32,497 nt of DNA from PVC group bacterium (lineage in GTDB: Bacteria; Verrucomicrobiota; Verrucomicrobiia; Chthoniobacterales; SZAS-18). A program made the position numbers and the translations under genes. Location of the stretch: the NCBI GenBank assembly GCA_903642295.1, contig CAHJWO010000010.1, positions 1-32,497 of the forward strand. The letters are read 5' to 3'. Shown here piece after piece: positions 32,037 through 32,497 of the stretch. The first letter of the stretch is position 1. Each line of letters begins with the position of its first letter. The notes under the pieces were generated by a model. The model worked only from the letters and a program-made list of their open reading frames with translations. It had not been told where the DNA came from and made no database searches.

Positions 32037-32497
32037 ATGGATTCAGTTCCTGATTCTCCCCTGGCCGCACCTGCCGTCCCCGTGCCAGCCACGGTGGCAC
32101 CGGTCAAGCACCCCTGGTACAGTTGGCGGCGGCTGGGTTATAACTTTCTGACGCTGTCCATCGTGCTGCACCTGCTCTTTGGGTCGGGGGCGGGATTTCT
32201 GATCGTGGCGACCATCGCGGGCAAAAAAAAGCCTGAATTTGCGCCGCCGGGGCCGAAGGGGCCGAACGCTTCCACGCGGGCTCTGGAGCACAAGGTCAGC
32301 CTGGCCAAAAAGCAGAATACCATGAGCGCGCCGTCGGCGGTCAAGCGGGTCACCACGACCAGCCTCTCCAAGACCGTGCTGCCCGCGATGCCTGCCATGC
32401 CCAAGATGGACGCCGCCGTCCTCCCCGCCGCCATGAGCGGCATGGGCGGCAGCGGCATGGGACTGGGCGGATTCGGCGGGGGTGGCGGGGGTGGCGG
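32037..32497 (+). CDS. N-terminal part of a membrane-anchored protein with Gly-rich linker (3' end outside window)
   Basis: The frame is open from ATG 32037 to the window edge (153 full codons). After a Pro/Ala-rich cytoplasmic start and YSWRRLGYNF there is one transmembrane helix (about residues 38-61, LTLSIVLHLLFGSGAGFLIV), then KKKPEF and a conserved-looking segment RALEHKVSLAKKQNTMSAPS with SAVKRVTTTSLSK and Met/Pro-rich LPAMPAMPKMD. It ends in a Gly-rich stretch (GLGGFGGGGGGG). I recall similar uncharacterised proteins in Opitutus-type genomes, but the visible part has no named domain. TATATT at 32016-32021 may be its -10 element. It is divergent from tolR and could share regulation with it. 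Confidence 0.75.
   Translation, partial: MDSVPDSPLAAPAVPVPATVAPVKHPWYSWRRLGYNFLTLSIVLHLLFGSGAGFLIVATIAGKKKPEFAPPGPKGPNASTRALEHKVSLAKKQNTMSAPSAVKRVTTTSLSKTVLPAMPAMPKMDAAVLPAAMSGMGGSGMGLGGFGGGGGGG

Overview
The window is a GC-rich piece of a Gram-negative chromosome. Several features point to the Verrucomicrobiota/PVC group, perhaps an Opitutus relative: a partial Tol-Pal cluster, an exopolysaccharide export cluster with a separate outer-membrane barrel, a secreted GH43-like protein with He_PIG-like and Asp-rich 'DPDGDG' modules, and Ala/Pro-rich membrane proteins. Intergenic space is also heavily loaded with simple repeats. The phylum call is inference from gene content; no rRNA or tRNA gene was seen. 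I recognise no plasmid, phage or intact insertion sequence.

Layout. Positions 1-3004 hold the end of one Ala/Pro-rich membrane protein and a complete 909-residue one with a duplicated C-terminal beta-repeat domain, closed by a good terminator. At 3129-4196 (minus) is a TPR protein, divergent from the exopolysaccharide region. That region (4417-13618, plus) encodes an outer-membrane barrel, a short Wza-like export protein, a Wzc-like tyrosine autokinase, a polysaccharide deacetylase and three glycosyltransferases; a GreB-like factor follows. No flippase, polymerase or priming transferase is present, so the pathway is completed elsewhere. On the minus strand from 14603 to 20875 lie a GH43-like secreted protein, an EamA permease, an ABC-F ATPase, a small S23/four-helix-bundle gene and an unknown exported protein. 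Next come an SDR oxidoreductase (plus), a FUSC-family membrane protein and tgt (minus), a Uma2-like gene (plus), lysA, a small coupled gene pair, and pal, tolB, a tolA/tonB-like gene and tolR (minus). The window ends in a truncated plus-strand gene with one membrane helix and a Gly-rich linker. tolQ is not adjacent to tolR.

The most unusual signal is in the spacers. Heptamer arrays (GCAGGAT, GCAGAAG, GCAGAAT and variants) sit within a few bases of stop or start codons. In three minus-strand spacers (tgt/FUSC, tolB/pal, unknown exported protein/ABC-F) two arrays face each other as an inverted pair, each pair using its own heptamer subtype. One pair tightly encloses the four-helix-bundle gene, as if that gene were cargo of an element whose empty form is the bare inverted pair. 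Between tolA and tolR lies a 178-bp MITE-like element with 13-bp terminal inverted repeats and a 10-bp flanking direct duplication. Other dispersed palindromic families (a 45-bp inverted pair at 29291-29462, a 51-bp hairpin element in two copies, a nonamer-based 24-bp inverted pair) fill most remaining gaps.
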